A DNA stretch of 64,000 nucleotides from Caulobacter segnis (GCF_003243465.1 NZ_QFQZ01000009.1:1-64000); one strand, 5' to 3'; counted from the first letter of the stretch, positions 49,865 through 59,610 are shown. Notes: generated from the sequence alone by a model not told the origin. A program made the numbers and translations.

Positions 49865-51343
49865 TTAAGCCGACAGGATCTCCAGCGCCACGCGCTCGGC
49901 CGACTCCAGCGCCGACTCCAGCCCACGGTTCGACGTGCCAGTGTGCTCGCCGCAAAAGTGCACGCGACCGACAGGCGTGCTCATCTCGCGGGCGAAGGCG
50001 GTGATCTGGCCCGGGTTGAAGTAAGACCAGTCCCCGCCGTTGAACGGCTCCAGGCCCCAGCTGTGATAATAGGCGCCCTTGACCAGGCCCTTGGCGGCCG
50101 GACGCAGGCGCTCAAGCTCAGAAACGATCATCGCCAGCGTGTTCTCCTTGCCGAGGCGATCCCAGGCCAGGGCCAGTTCGCCGCGCGCGAAGACGCTGAG
50201 GCCGGTCACTTCGTCCGGGGTCGGACCGTAGCGTTGCGCCAGCACTTGGCCGAGCGGGCCGTCGGTCCACATGGTCGGCGGCAGGCCGTCCTTCTCCCAA
50301 TAGGGCGCCGACACCGTGAGGAAGGCGATCGAGATTGGCTGGTAGGGCAGGGACGTGACGGCCTTTGCCTGGGGGCCGGTGAAGCCGGGCTCAAAGCTGA
50401 TGTTGCGCAGCACAGAGAACGGCAGCGAGCAGATCACCTTCTTGGCGCGATAGGTCGAGCCGTCGCGGCAGGTGACGACCGCGGCGTCGGGGCCGCTGCT
50501 GATCGCCACGACCTCCTTGCCCAGCAGGATATCGCCCTTCTGCTTCGCGGCCAGGCCTTGGGGCAGCAGCAGGTTGCCGCCCTTGACCGCGAAGCTGCCC
50601 GGCCCCGCGGCGCTCTGCGCCTTGCCCCAGCCGTCGTTGAATTCATAGACCAGGGCCGAGGACTGGTGGCCGTTCAGGCCGTAATAGGGGGCCTTGTCGA
50701 ACGCCAGGCGGATGGCGGCGTCGCTCAGGCCCAGCTGGCTCAGATACTGGTGCATAGAGATGTCGAGGGGCGCGCTTTCGGGCGCGATCCAGTCGGCCCA
50801 GTCCTTCAGGCGGTTGTTCTTGGACACCAGCACGGGAACGATTTCCCAAGGCATCATGCTCTTCAGCGCCGCCGGGAAGGGATTCTTCGGCGAGGCGGCC
50901 CATTCCTCGCGGGTCAGGGTCACGCCGCCCAGGACGAACTGCTGGCGCGGATCCTTCATGTAGCGCGGGGCGACATCGTGGAGCTCGACGCCGGCCCGGC
51001 GGGCCATGTCCATGCCGCGACCATAGCCGGCGCCCATGGAGTTGAAGCCCATCTCCGGCGTGCCCGGCTGGTCCAGCAGGGTGAAGATCCGCCCGCCCAC
51101 GCGTTTGCGGGCTTCGAGGATCAGGACCTTGGCGCCTTGCTCCTCAAGCAGGCTGGCCGCGCCCAGGCCCGAAATGCCGGCCCCAAGGATGATGACGTCG
51201 GGATCCGAGGAGACGGGGGACGGCTTGGCATCCTTGGCTTTCACGGGCTTGGGGGCGGCCTGGGCCGTCGGAGCCAGAGCCGCCGCGGCGCCCAGCTGGG
51301 CGATGGCGGCTCCGAGGATCGCTTGCCGGCGCGTGAAGGTCAT
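49865..51343 (-). CDS. Exported flavin amine oxidase
   Basis: 492 aa. Twin-Arg signal MTFTRRQAILGAAIAQLGAAAALAPTAQA, then FAD-binding DVIILGAGISGLGAASLLEEQGAKVLILEARKRVGGRI (about 48-85). C-terminal FAD site VGRVHFCGEHTGTSNRGLESALESAERVA. Monoamine-oxidase/nicotine-oxidase-type fold. It would oxidise an amine or C-N/C-C bond of the substrate in the periplasm. Site 12 lies upstream. Confidence 0.9.
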   Translation of the reverse strand: MTFTRRQAILGAAIAQLGAAAALAPTAQAAPKPVKAKDAKPSPVSSDPDVIILGAGISGLGAASLLEEQGAKVLILEARKRVGGRIFTLLDQPGTPEMGFNSMGAGYGRGMDMARRAGVELHDVAPRYMKDPRQQFVLGGVTLTREEWAASPKNPFPAALKSMMPWEIVPVLVSKNNRLKDWADWIAPESAPLDISMHQYLSQLGLSDAAIRLAFDKAPYYGLNGHQSSALVYEFNDGWGKAQSAAGPGSFAVKGGNLLLPQGLAAKQKGDILLGKEVVAISSGPDAAVVTCRDGSTYRAKKVICSLPFSVLRNISFEPGFTGPQAKAVTSLPYQPISIAFLTVSAPYWEKDGLPPTMWTDGPLGQVLAQRYGPTPDEVTGLSVFARGELALAWDRLGKENTLAMIVSELERLRPAAKGLVKGAYYHSWGLEPFNGGDWSYFNPGQITAFAREMSTPVGRVHFCGEHTGTSNRGLESALESAERVALEILSA

Positions 51344-51434
51344 GGGGCTTCTCTCACGTTTGTACTGCGCTACTGGAGGCTACTGAGTCGAAGAGATTAC
51401 AGTCCGTCTCGCGAGGCGAGGCGGGGCTCGTCTT

Positions 51435-51451
51435 TATCCGCTCGGCGGAGA
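51435..51451. promoter_or_regulatory. Island operator site 12
   Basis: TATCCGC-TCG-GCGGAGA, 13 of 14 arm positions, 92 bases upstream of the amine oxidase ATG and just past the terminator of TonB receptor 3. Confidence 0.65.
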
Positions 51452-51460
51452 GCGCCTCCC

Positions 51461-51499
51461 AAAAAAGAACCACGCCGTCCGTGAAATGGAACGGCGTGG
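51461..51499 (-). terminator. Intrinsic terminator (TonB receptor 3)
   Basis: On the minus strand CCACGCCGT...ACGGCGTGG followed by TTCTTTTTT, 51 bases after the receptor stop. Confidence 0.85.
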
Positions 51500-51549
51500 A
51501 GTAGTCGACGCCACGCCCCGGGGAGAAGCGACGGCGGTCGGGGAGTTCG

Positions 51550-54105
51550 CTAGTAGGTGGCCGAGACCGTCACGCCGACGCGGCGGCCTTCGCCCAGGTA
51601 GATTTCCGGAATGCTGTAGACGCTCGGAAAGCCGGAGCGCGGCTGGTTGATCGAGTTAGCCACATAGGTCTTGTCGAACAGATTATTGGCCCACAGCGAG
51701 ACGTTGTAATTGTCCTTTGCGAGGCTCAGCCGGACGTTGGTCAGGGTGCGCGAGCCAATCTTCACCGTGTTCAACAGGTTGTTGTACATCGAGCCGGTGT
51801 AGTTGACGTCGACGCGGCCTTCCGCGGTCCAGCCATCGAAGACGTCGTAGCGGCCCGTTGCGTGCAGGTTCCACTGGGTCTTGACCGCGCGCTGCGGACG
51901 ATAGCCGGCGATCGACGGCACGACGCGGGTGGCGCCATTGGCCAGCTTGATCGTCGTGACCTTGCAGCCCGTCGCCGCCGCGCCTGCCGAGGTCACGCAT
52001 TGCGTGATCGACGAGGCGTCGTAGGCGCCGTCCTGGAACTTCGGATCCGAATAGGTGAGGCTGCCGCCGATCTGGATGGCGTCCGTCGCCTGGAAGTCGG
52101 TCTGCAGTTCAAAGCCGTCGACCTTGATGTCGCCGGCGTTGCGCACGATGCGCACCGGGTTCACCGCCGTCGGATTGTCCGTATAGGAGGAGACCTGGGC
52201 GTTGCTCCAGTCGGTGTGGAACACCGAAGCGTTCAGCAGCAGGCGACGATCCAGCAGGCGGCTCTTGAAGCCAGCCTCGTAGGTCCAGTTCTCCTCTTCG
52301 TCGTAGGACACTTCGCTGGCCAGGATGCCGGTCGCGCTGACGGCGTTGGCGGTGTTGAACCCGCCCGAGCGAATGCCCTTGGCCGCGGTCGCGAAGGCGA
52401 AGATCGTCGGCGTGAACTGGTAGTCGACGCTGAAGCGCGGCGTGACGTTTTTGTAGGTCTTGCGGTAGGGGGCGCTGGCGACCGGGAAGACCCCGGCGGC
52501 CGGCACATGCACGCCGTCGATGGTGGGGTAGAGGTACGGCTGGGAAGTCAGGTTGGTGATCGAGAACGTCTGGGCGCGCTTCTGGTCGATATTGTAGCGC
52601 GCTTCGGCGTTCACCCGCAGCTTGCCTAACTCGTAGCCGACCGAGCCGAACAGCGACTTCGTGCGGGTCGCCGATTTCGTGTAGGAGCCGGACACCTGAT
52701 GGTCGGAGCCATCGCCCGACAGGAACAGGTTGGCGGTGAAGTCGTACGCGCCGACGCCGGTGGCGGTGGGCGTGGTGATCTGGCTCACCGTCACATAGCG
52801 CTCGTTGGCGGCCAGGCCGGTGCTGTCGACGCCCAGGCCGCTGCCGGACAGCGGGATCATCGAGTTGAAATAGTAGCCGCCCAACATCCACTTCAGCTTT
52901 GAGGAATCCGGCGATTGCAGGCGGAATTCCTGGCTGACCGTGCGGACTTTTTCGCGCGAGGTGACGTAGAGGTTGGCCTTGGCCAGACGGGTGTAGGCGC
53001 CGTTCGCGACACAACCTGCGCCGAGATTGCACACGCCGAACTGCACGCCGCCGCTGGTGAGGTCGTAGTCGGAATAGGCTTTGTTCTGCGAGGCGGTGAC
53101 GCCGCTGACGCTGACGAACGAGGCCCAGCCTAGGTCCCACTTCATGTCCAGGGCGACCTGGGCGTTCTTGGAGCGGGTGTCGGGAATGTCGGGCGACATG
53201 TCGCTGGTCTTCGGCGTGGTCGCGTCACCGCAGTAGAGCGTGGGCAGGCCGGTGGCGGCGTTCGTCGTGCCGCAGTTGAACTTGCTGAGCGGCAGCAGGG
53301 TGCTGGGCGTGGCCTCGACGGCCGACTTGGTGAAGAAGCCCGACAGCTTGGCCGTGAAAGTGTCGGTCGGCGCCCATTCCAGCGAGCCGGCGACGGCCTT
53401 CTTTTCGAAGCCGCCCAGCTTGTCGCTGGTGGCGGCGTTCTTGCCGTAGCCGTCATAGGTGACGTACCCGGCGGAGAGGCGGCCATACAGGTTTTCGGCC
53501 ACGGGGCCCGACACCGTGCCCTTCACGCGGAAGTCCTTGTCGACGCCGGCCGTGGCCGAGAAGCCGCCGGACAGGTCGTGGCTGGGGCCCTTGGTCGTGA
53601 TGCCCATGGCGCCGGCGAAGGTCGAGCGGCCGTAAAGCGCGCTTTGCGGACCCTTGGCGATTTCGATCTGGCCGGGATCGAGGACCGAGATGACGTCCAG
53701 CGTGTTGCGGCTGGTCTGGTAGATGCCGTCGATGAACACGCCGACGTTGCCGTCGACGTTCAGGTCATTGGCGGTGTTGGCCGGCGCCAGGCCGCGCAGA
53801 TAGATCAGCAGGGTGGTGCCGCCGGTGATCGAGGTGATCGCAACGCCGGGCGTGCTGTTCGACAGGTCCGCCATGTTGCTGATATTGCGGGCTTCCAGGT
53901 CCTTGGCCGAGAGCGCGCTGATCGAGATCGGCACTGTCTGGACGTCTTCGGCGCGCTTGCGCGCGGTGACGACGATCTCGCCGATTTCGACGCCGCCGCT
54001 CGGCGCGGCGCTCTGGGCGAGGGCGATCGACGGGGCGCCGACGGCCAGGGCCGCGCTGGTGATCAGGAGCGCCTTGGCGCTTCTCGTGATCCGGTTCATG
54101 CTCAT
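51550..54105 (-). CDS. TonB-dependent outer-membrane receptor 3
   Basis: 851 aa from ATG 54105 (GGGGGA seven bases upstream). Signal peptide to ALAQS, TonB-box-like GEIVVTARKRAEDVQTVPISI, plug (YLRGLAPANTANDLN, IEIAKGPQSALYGRSTFAGAMGI), barrel ending VGVTVSATY. Longest of the three receptors; upstream site 13 is 114 bases before the ATG. Confidence 0.95.
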   Translation of the reverse strand: MSMNRITRSAKALLITSAALAVGAPSIALAQSAAPSGGVEIGEIVVTARKRAEDVQTVPISISALSAKDLEARNISNMADLSNSTPGVAITSITGGTTLLIYLRGLAPANTANDLNVDGNVGVFIDGIYQTSRNTLDVISVLDPGQIEIAKGPQSALYGRSTFAGAMGITTKGPSHDLSGGFSATAGVDKDFRVKGTVSGPVAENLYGRLSAGYVTYDGYGKNAATSDKLGGFEKKAVAGSLEWAPTDTFTAKLSGFFTKSAVEATPSTLLPLSKFNCGTTNAATGLPTLYCGDATTPKTSDMSPDIPDTRSKNAQVALDMKWDLGWASFVSVSGVTASQNKAYSDYDLTSGGVQFGVCNLGAGCVANGAYTRLAKANLYVTSREKVRTVSQEFRLQSPDSSKLKWMLGGYYFNSMIPLSGSGLGVDSTGLAANERYVTVSQITTPTATGVGAYDFTANLFLSGDGSDHQVSGSYTKSATRTKSLFGSVGYELGKLRVNAEARYNIDQKRAQTFSITNLTSQPYLYPTIDGVHVPAAGVFPVASAPYRKTYKNVTPRFSVDYQFTPTIFAFATAAKGIRSGGFNTANAVSATGILASEVSYDEEENWTYEAGFKSRLLDRRLLLNASVFHTDWSNAQVSSYTDNPTAVNPVRIVRNAGDIKVDGFELQTDFQATDAIQIGGSLTYSDPKFQDGAYDASSITQCVTSAGAAATGCKVTTIKLANGATRVVPSIAGYRPQRAVKTQWNLHATGRYDVFDGWTAEGRVDVNYTGSMYNNLLNTVKIGSRTLTNVRLSLAKDNYNVSLWANNLFDKTYVANSINQPRSGFPSVYSIPEIYLGEGRRVGVTVSATY

Positions 54106-54218
54106 AGCAAAATCCCCCAATTGCTGTTTTCCGACCAAGGTTTGGCGCGCCTTCATTCGTGGGCGACCTGGGTATGCTGCAGAAACCAACGGTCTTGGAG
54201 GCGGTGACAGATCGCTTT

Positions 54219-54235
54219 TATCCGCCGTGCGAGAA
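54219..54235. promoter_or_regulatory. Island operator site 13
   Basis: TATCCGC-CGT-GCGAGAA, 11 of 14 arm positions with one perfect half, upstream of TonB receptor 3. The surrounding 54106-54380 holds no gene. Confidence 0.5.
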
Positions 54236-54380
54236 GCTCGCCTCCGGGTGTCACGAATTGGCTTATTCGTAGGCCATTTGGGTAGAAATTCTCAGCAATC
54301 GTTATGCCTTGACCCTTCTGGAGTCGAAGCGGCGCCTCTTATGGATGCGCCGAGCTAGGCGCTCAGCTTCTACGTTTGTT

Positions 54381-54419
54381 CGGAAAGAAAAGCGCGGCCG
54401 CTTGTGGCGACCGCGCTTT
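54381..54419 (-). terminator. Intrinsic terminator (alpha/beta-hydrolase gene)
   Basis: On the minus strand AAAGCGCGG...CCGCGCTTT hairpin running into TTTTCTTT, 30 bases after the hydrolase stop. Confidence 0.85.
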
Positions 54420-54448
54420 ACAGGGCGTTCAAGTCAGGCGCTTGGGGC

Positions 54449-55408
54449 TCAGCCAGGTAGAACCTGCGTCAGGTAGGTCTCGACGATCGCCGCGAAGCGT
54501 TCCGGAACCTCGATCGGCGGGTAGTGGCCGACGTCCTCCAGAGCGACCATCGAGGGGATGACGCCGGTCAGGCGTCCGCGCAGGTCCGTGCCGACCTTTG
54601 GCGGTAGAACCGGATCGCGCATGCCCCAGATGATCAGGGTCGGCGCCTTGACCGCCTTGAGGCGCTTGGCCGTTTCGTCGCCATTGCCGGCCAGGGCCAG
54701 CAGGTGCACCATGTTGGGCTCGACGCCGCGCCGACCCATGTCATAGCTGACCTGGATCTTCTTGTCGGTGATGCGGGCGGGATCGCCGTAAAGCCACGTG
54801 AGGTAGGTGCGCCACCAGGCCTTGTCCTGCAGTCCAGTGGCCTTGATCCGGGCGTTGGCCGCGGTGATCTCGGGCGACGGGACGAGGCCAAGGCGATCAA
54901 GCGGCTCTGAAGGGCAGTTCGACAGCACCACGGCCTTGACGCGATCGGGATGCCCGGCCGCGAGGTAGTACGCCATGGTGCCGCCGCTCGACACGCCCAC
55001 GGCCACGACGTCCTTGATCTTCAGATGATCCAGGAAGCCGATCATCAGGTCGTCCGGCCCCGTCAGGGTCGCCTTGGAGGCTTCGCTGATCGAGCCCGAT
55101 AGCCCCATGGGCGGCAGGTCGAAGCGGATGACCCGACAGTTTCGCTTCAGCACGTCGGCGACGCCATCCCAGGTTTCCAGCGTGCTCTGCGAGCCGTGCA
55201 GCAGCAGGATCGGCTGCCCGCGACCTTCGTCGCGATAGCGCACCTCCACGCCGCCCAGCGTGACCAGTCGGTCGGCGGGCGTCATGTAGCGGGCGCGCAG
55301 CTGGGCGACGGTGAGCCTGCCCTCGGCAGGCAGGTCAGCGGCGGAGGCTGTCCCGGCCGCCAAGGCGGCCAGGGACGTGGCGATCAGGGTGCGGCGATCC
55401 AGCGGCAT
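54449..55408 (-). CDS. Exported alpha/beta-hydrolase
   Basis: 319 aa from ATG 55408. Signal peptide MPLDRRTLIATSLAALAAGTASA (Tat-like). Intact triad: LLLHGSQSTLETW, nucleophile AVGVSSGGTMAYY, Asp in GMRDPVLPP and His in DVGHYPPIEVP. Five bases after the DUF1838 stop. It probably hydrolyses a carbon-carbon or ester bond of the island's substrate. Confidence 0.9.
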   Translation of the reverse strand: MPLDRRTLIATSLAALAAGTASAADLPAEGRLTVAQLRARYMTPADRLVTLGGVEVRYRDEGRGQPILLLHGSQSTLETWDGVADVLKRNCRVIRFDLPPMGLSGSISEASKATLTGPDDLMIGFLDHLKIKDVVAVGVSSGGTMAYYLAAGHPDRVKAVVLSNCPSEPLDRLGLVPSPEITAANARIKATGLQDKAWWRTYLTWLYGDPARITDKKIQVSYDMGRRGVEPNMVHLLALAGNGDETAKRLKAVKAPTLIIWGMRDPVLPPKVGTDLRGRLTGVIPSMVALEDVGHYPPIEVPERFAAIVETYLTQVLPG

Positions 55409-55413
55409 CGCGA

Positions 55414-56430
55414 TCAGGCCGGCTTCTTGGGGAAGCTGGGGACCGGCGGCGCCTGCGGCGGGGTCCAGCCCGGAGGAACCGGGGCTGGAGTCTGTTGCCG
55501 GGCGTAGTTCTCCAGGCTCGACAGCGACGGACCGTAGTCTTCGGTCGGCGCGCTCAGGAACTTGGGATCGACCGCGCGGGCGGCCTCGACCAGGTCGGGC
55601 TTCAGGTCCTTCACGCCGCCGGGCAGGGTGCCGAAGGTGGTGAAGTACGAGATATGGCCTTCGGCCTGGCCCATCAGCATCCAGGGCAGCCACGGCGTGA
55701 TCCGCGACCACGCCCCGACATGCGGGAGGTGGGTCATGTTGGGGTTCTCGGCGTCCTTGCGCTTGATCGTGTAGATGAAGTGCTCAGAGACGCGGTTCAT
55801 CGGGCCCGAGGACTCGCGCACCCATTTGTCGGGTTGCAGCGCGTTCGGGTAGATCATGTCGATGCCGTTGCGGCAGATCAGCGTGTCGTCCGGGCCTTCC
55901 GTCCAGTTCAGCAGATAGGGACGCTTCGGCGTCTTCACGTTTTGCAGGCCGCCATAGGACGGCGGGTCGGGGAGGTACTCGCTGATCGTGAAGTTGAACG
56001 GATCGTTGGCGATCGGCACCACGCGAACGTCTTCGTTCGTGTAGGGGTTATGCCAGGTCTTCAGGATCTCGCCGGTCTGGCTGTCGCGATAGAACACGAT
56101 CTCGCGCAGCATCCGCCGCCAGCTGCCGTCTTCCAGGCGTTTGATGCGGACGAAGCTGAAGCCCTCGACCTCGAACAGCGGGCGGACCGCTTCGTTGGGG
56201 CGCACGCCGTAGGCGGTGCCGCGAATCCAGCCACACTTTTCCTTGGTCGGATCAAGGTTGCCGTCCATGCGGGCGTAGGTGTCGCGGTTCCACTTCGGAT
56301 CCTTGAAGTCGACCTTGGTGACGAAGTCGATCTTGGGCTTGGCGCTCGCGGCGGTGGCCGAGACCGAAAGCGCCGCGGCGGCCAGCCCGGCCAGTCCTAG
56401 TCCTTCGCGGCGAGTCATTTTGGCGGGCAT
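55414..56430 (-). CDS. Exported DUF1838 family protein (paralogue 2)
   Basis: 338 aa from ATG 56430, GAGGAG six bases upstream. Twin-Arg signal TRREGLGLAGLAAAALSVSATAASA, DUF1838 body with DSQTGEILKTWHNPYTNEDVRV and WSRITPWLPWMLMGQAEGH, C-terminal proline-rich tail. First gene of a two-gene operon with the alpha/beta-hydrolase; operator site 14 upstream is shared with the divergent beta-lactamase-fold gene. Confidence 0.88.
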   Translation of the reverse strand: MPAKMTRREGLGLAGLAAAALSVSATAASAKPKIDFVTKVDFKDPKWNRDTYARMDGNLDPTKEKCGWIRGTAYGVRPNEAVRPLFEVEGFSFVRIKRLEDGSWRRMLREIVFYRDSQTGEILKTWHNPYTNEDVRVVPIANDPFNFTISEYLPDPPSYGGLQNVKTPKRPYLLNWTEGPDDTLICRNGIDMIYPNALQPDKWVRESSGPMNRVSEHFIYTIKRKDAENPNMTHLPHVGAWSRITPWLPWMLMGQAEGHISYFTTFGTLPGGVKDLKPDLVEAARAVDPKFLSAPTEDYGPSLSSLENYARQQTPAPVPPGWTPPQAPPVPSFPKKPA

Positions 56431-56500
56431 GAACGTCTCCTCAAACTGTACGGTCACGATCGAACGCTCGGCGCTATCGACGCAACCCGTGCTCGCCCTG

Positions 56501-56517
56501 TATCCGCGCTACGGACA
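56501..56517. promoter_or_regulatory. Island operator site 14
   Basis: TATCCGC-GCT-ACGGACA, 12 of 14 arm positions with one perfect half, between the divergent DUF1838 and serine-hydrolase genes. Confidence 0.55.
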
Positions 56518-56591
56518 AAAGAGGCTCCGAGCGGCACGGGCGCGCGCGAGTTCGGCTTAGGCTTCCACTAGGCTTCAGTAGGGTGAGTCAC

Positions 56592-57839
56592 ATGAGCAAC
56601 GCTGGGCGAAATCGGGCTTTCTCCAGGATCGCCGCGGCCTTGGGTCTCACGCTTCTCAACGCCAGCGGGGCCTGGGCTGGTCAGACCTCGATGTCCGATG
56701 CTGATCGCGCGGTGCTCGAGGCGCGCTTCGCCCAGCTGAAGGGCGGCATCATGACCACCTACGACCCCGCCGAGCGGGCGGCGGGCGAGGCGGGCTCGAA
56801 GCCGCCGCCGCGGGCAAAGGCGCCCAAGATCGCGGCATCCGCGCTGGACGCCGCCGAGGCCTATGCTCGCGCCAATCGCTCCACCGCCTTCATCGTCTGG
56901 AGGGACGGCGCGATCGAACGGGAGACCTATTTCGGCGCGACCAAGGCGGACACGCCGCTGGTCTCGAAATCCCTGTCCAAGCCCCTTGGCGTCGCTCTCG
57001 TCGGACGCGCCATCCAGCTGGGCTATATCAAGTCGCTGGACCAGCCGGTCGCCGACTTCATTCCCGAGTGGAAGGGCGACGAGCGCTCCAAGATCCTGAT
57101 CCGCCACCTGCTGGACATGCGCTCGGGCCTGATGCCGCAGGGCGCCGCGCCGACGGCCGACCATATCCTGAACCGCGCCTATCTCGGGCCCCGGCACGAA
57201 GAAGTGCTGATCAACGAATACCCTCTGGTCGCCAAGCCGGGCGAGCGCTTCGACTACAGCAACGCCAATGCCGAGCTGGTGGCGATCGTCCTGGAGCGCG
57301 CCACCCAGCAGCGGTTTTCGACCTTCCTGTCCCAGCAACTGCTCCAGCCGATCGGAGCGCCCGATGTCGACGTCTGGCTGAACCGCCCGGGCGGCGTCGC
57401 CCACGCCGGCTGCTGCATGACGACCCCGGCTCAGACCTGGCTGCGGCTGGCGATCCTGATCATGGATGACGGCGTCTGGAACGGTAAGCGCCTGCTGCCC
57501 AAGGGCTTCGTCGCGGAGATGCGGACGGCCACGCCGCAGAACCCGCATGTCGGCATGGGGCTCTATCTGGGCGAGCCTTACGCCCAGCGTCGCGGCTTCG
57601 GGGCGCTCGACGTTCCGGGGCCTCGGGTCCTGCACAGCGAGCCCTATCTCGCCAAGGACCTCGTGCTGTTCGACGGCAATTCGGACCAGGTCATCTACAT
57701 CGTTCCGTCGCGCCGCCTGATCGTGCTGCGACTGGGGGAGACGCCGCCCGCCTCGCCGGAATGGGACAACGCCTTCCTGCCCAACGCCATCCTTCGCGGC
57801 CTCGCGGCCGGCGCCTCTTCTTCGGGAGCTTTCAAATGA
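56592..57839 (+). CDS. Exported beta-lactamase-fold serine hydrolase
   Basis: 415 aa from ATG 56592. Signal peptide ending in ASGAWAG. SxxK in LVSKSLSKPLG (about 128-138), YxN in FDYSNANAEL, and an RPGGVAHAGCCMTTPAQ region: class-C/EstB-type esterase rather than an antibiotic lactamase by context. Co-translated with DUF1838 paralogue 3 (ATGA). Confidence 0.88.
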   Translation: MSNAGRNRAFSRIAAALGLTLLNASGAWAGQTSMSDADRAVLEARFAQLKGGIMTTYDPAERAAGEAGSKPPPRAKAPKIAASALDAAEAYARANRSTAFIVWRDGAIERETYFGATKADTPLVSKSLSKPLGVALVGRAIQLGYIKSLDQPVADFIPEWKGDERSKILIRHLLDMRSGLMPQGAAPTADHILNRAYLGPRHEEVLINEYPLVAKPGERFDYSNANAELVAIVLERATQQRFSTFLSQQLLQPIGAPDVDVWLNRPGGVAHAGCCMTTPAQTWLRLAILIMDDGVWNGKRLLPKGFVAEMRTATPQNPHVGMGLYLGEPYAQRRGFGALDVPGPRVLHSEPYLAKDLVLFDGNSDQVIYIVPSRRLIVLRLGETPPASPEWDNAFLPNAILRGLAAGASSSGAFK

Positions 57840-58687
57840 TCGACAGCACGCGTCGTGGGCTGGTCGCCACGGGCCTCGCCGCCGTATCGGCCGCCGGGAT
57901 GGCCGCACAGCCGGCGCAAGCCGCGCCGGCCCTCGATCTATCCGACGGCAAGAAGCGACTTCTCGCCTTCATGCGCCTGCGCGGGTCTCTGGACCAGGCG
58001 CTGGTCGCCGGCTGCATCAGCGGCCGCTACTACGGCGTTGTCGGCGCCGAGGTCCGTCCGCTCTATGGCGTGACCGCCTCCACCTTCGCCCGCTACCGGG
58101 AACTGCCCGACGGCCGCTTCGAAGGCTTCACCTACGAAGTCGCCTACTTCACCGACTTGGAAACCGGCAAGGTGATGGACCGCTGGGCCAATCCCTACAC
58201 GGGCGAGACGGTCGACGTCCCCCATACCTTCTCCAAGCCCGCGCGGGTCGTCATCGGCGAGGACCTGACGATCAAGGCCGAGCCGGCGATTCCCGGCCTG
58301 CAGATCCGGCACGCAACCCTCTCGCCGCTGATCATCGGCCAGGATCTTTGGTGGACCGAGGAGGTGCTGACCGAAGCCCAGATCCCGGGCATGGCCAAGC
58401 CGCTGAACTACAGCGAGTTGGTCACCTTCCAGACCAGCGTCGCAGAGCTGGCGGCCAACAACACCAGGCGCGTGACCTGCCGCAACGCCTACACCTCGGT
58501 CGTCAACTGGCGTCCATGGTTGAAGATGGGTGATGCGCCGGGGCACCTGATGGGCAATGGCGCTGGCGCCTGGGGCGTGGCCATGAAGGACCTGCCGGCC
58601 GCCTGGCTCGAAGCGACCAAGGCGCGGCATCCGGACGTGCTCGCCGATCCCGGCGCCAAGCTCGAACCCTTGTGGCGCAAGGCGTAG
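57836..58687 (+). CDS. Exported DUF1838 family protein (paralogue 3)
   Basis: 283 aa from ATG 57836. Signal MIDSTRRGLVATGLAAVSAAGMAAQPAQA (Tat-like). DUF1838 body with YFTDLETGKVMDRWANPYTGETVDVP, nearly the same pattern as paralogue 1, and NWRPWLKMGDAPGHLMG. Between two hydrolase genes. Confidence 0.88.
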   Translation: MIDSTRRGLVATGLAAVSAAGMAAQPAQAAPALDLSDGKKRLLAFMRLRGSLDQALVAGCISGRYYGVVGAEVRPLYGVTASTFARYRELPDGRFEGFTYEVAYFTDLETGKVMDRWANPYTGETVDVPHTFSKPARVVIGEDLTIKAEPAIPGLQIRHATLSPLIIGQDLWWTEEVLTEAQIPGMAKPLNYSELVTFQTSVAELAANNTRRVTCRNAYTSVVNWRPWLKMGDAPGHLMGNGAGAWGVAMKDLPAAWLEATKARHPDVLADPGAKLEPLWRKA

Positions 58688-58698
58688 GAGAGGGCGTG

Positions 58699-59553
58699 AT
58701 GATCGATCGTCGATGCCTGCTGGCGGGCGCTGTCTCGCTGGTCGCCGCGCCGGCCCTGGCCGCGTCGCTCCAGACCCTGACCACCGAAGACGGTCGTCAG
58801 GTGCAGGTCAGCGTCTGGAAAGCCAGCGGCAGGCCTAGGGGCCTGATCCTGTTCTCGCACGGCGCCCTGTCGGCGCCCGGCAAGTACGAGAACCTGCTGG
58901 AGCCCTGGCGCGCGTCCGGCTTCGACATCGCCGCGCCGCTGCATGTCGACTCTACCGACCATCCAGACCGCGCCAAATACGGCATGGCCGACAGCTGGAA
59001 GGCGCGGCTGCTGGACATGCGGGCCCTGGCCAAGGCGTTCGCCGGCGGCAAGCCTTATGTCGCCGCGGGCCACTCCTATGGCGCCCTGGTCGCCCTGACG
59101 CTGGGCGGCGTCGCCGCCGAGCGGCCGACGGGCTTCGACGGTTCCATGTCGGACGCCGCGGTCAAGGCGGTGGTGGCCTTCTCGCCGCCGGGCGTGACGC
59201 CAGGTCTGGTCTCGGCCGACGGATTCAAGACCCTGGCGCGACCTGCGCTCGTCCAGACGGGAACGATGGATGTCCCGCCCGGCGCGCCTGACTGGCGCGT
59301 CCACCTCGCCGCCTTTGAGAATGCGCCGGCTGGCGACAAGTACGGCTTGGTGCTGAACGGCGTCGACCACTACTTCGGCCATCTGATCTGCCGGCCCGAG
59401 CGTGACGTTCCGGCCCAGTCCGACGGTCTCAAGCGCGGCGTCGAGGTCTCGAGTCTCTTCCTGGCGGCCTATGGCGCGGGCGATCGAAAGGCGATGCGGG
59501 CGCTGGCGTCCAACATCGGCAAGGACGCTATCGGCGAGCTCACCCTGCGGTGA
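58699..59553 (+). CDS. Exported alpha/beta-hydrolase (dienelactone/PAF-hydrolase-like)
   Basis: 284 aa from ATG 58699 (GTG 58696 alternative), AGGAGAGG upstream. Signal peptide MIDRRCLLAGAVSLVAAPALA. ILFSHGALSAPGKY, nucleophile AAGHSYGALVA, late His in NGVDHYFGH. Ester or lactone hydrolysis. Third gene of the plus-strand operon from 56592. Confidence 0.85.
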   Translation: MIDRRCLLAGAVSLVAAPALAASLQTLTTEDGRQVQVSVWKASGRPRGLILFSHGALSAPGKYENLLEPWRASGFDIAAPLHVDSTDHPDRAKYGMADSWKARLLDMRALAKAFAGGKPYVAAGHSYGALVALTLGGVAAERPTGFDGSMSDAAVKAVVAFSPPGVTPGLVSADGFKTLARPALVQTGTMDVPPGAPDWRVHLAAFENAPAGDKYGLVLNGVDHYFGHLICRPERDVPAQSDGLKRGVEVSSLFLAAYGAGDRKAMRALASNIGKDAIGELTLR

Positions 59554-59610
59554 TGCTGAATTTCCCTGCCAACGGTAGGGCTTTTCGCTTGAGCGTCGCG
59601 CGCCCTTCTG

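Noticed and set aside
47256..49955. 899-aa open frame on the minus strand opposite HyuB and the isochorismatase gene
   Set aside because: It is antisense to two clearly recognised genes; its Arg/Gly/Leu-rich translation is the usual shadow in high-GC DNA.
56592..57839. Antibiotic-resistance beta-lactamase
   Set aside because: The SxxK and YxN motifs also fit EstB-type esterases, and the gene is coupled to DUF1838 and hydrolase genes in a catabolic regulon.
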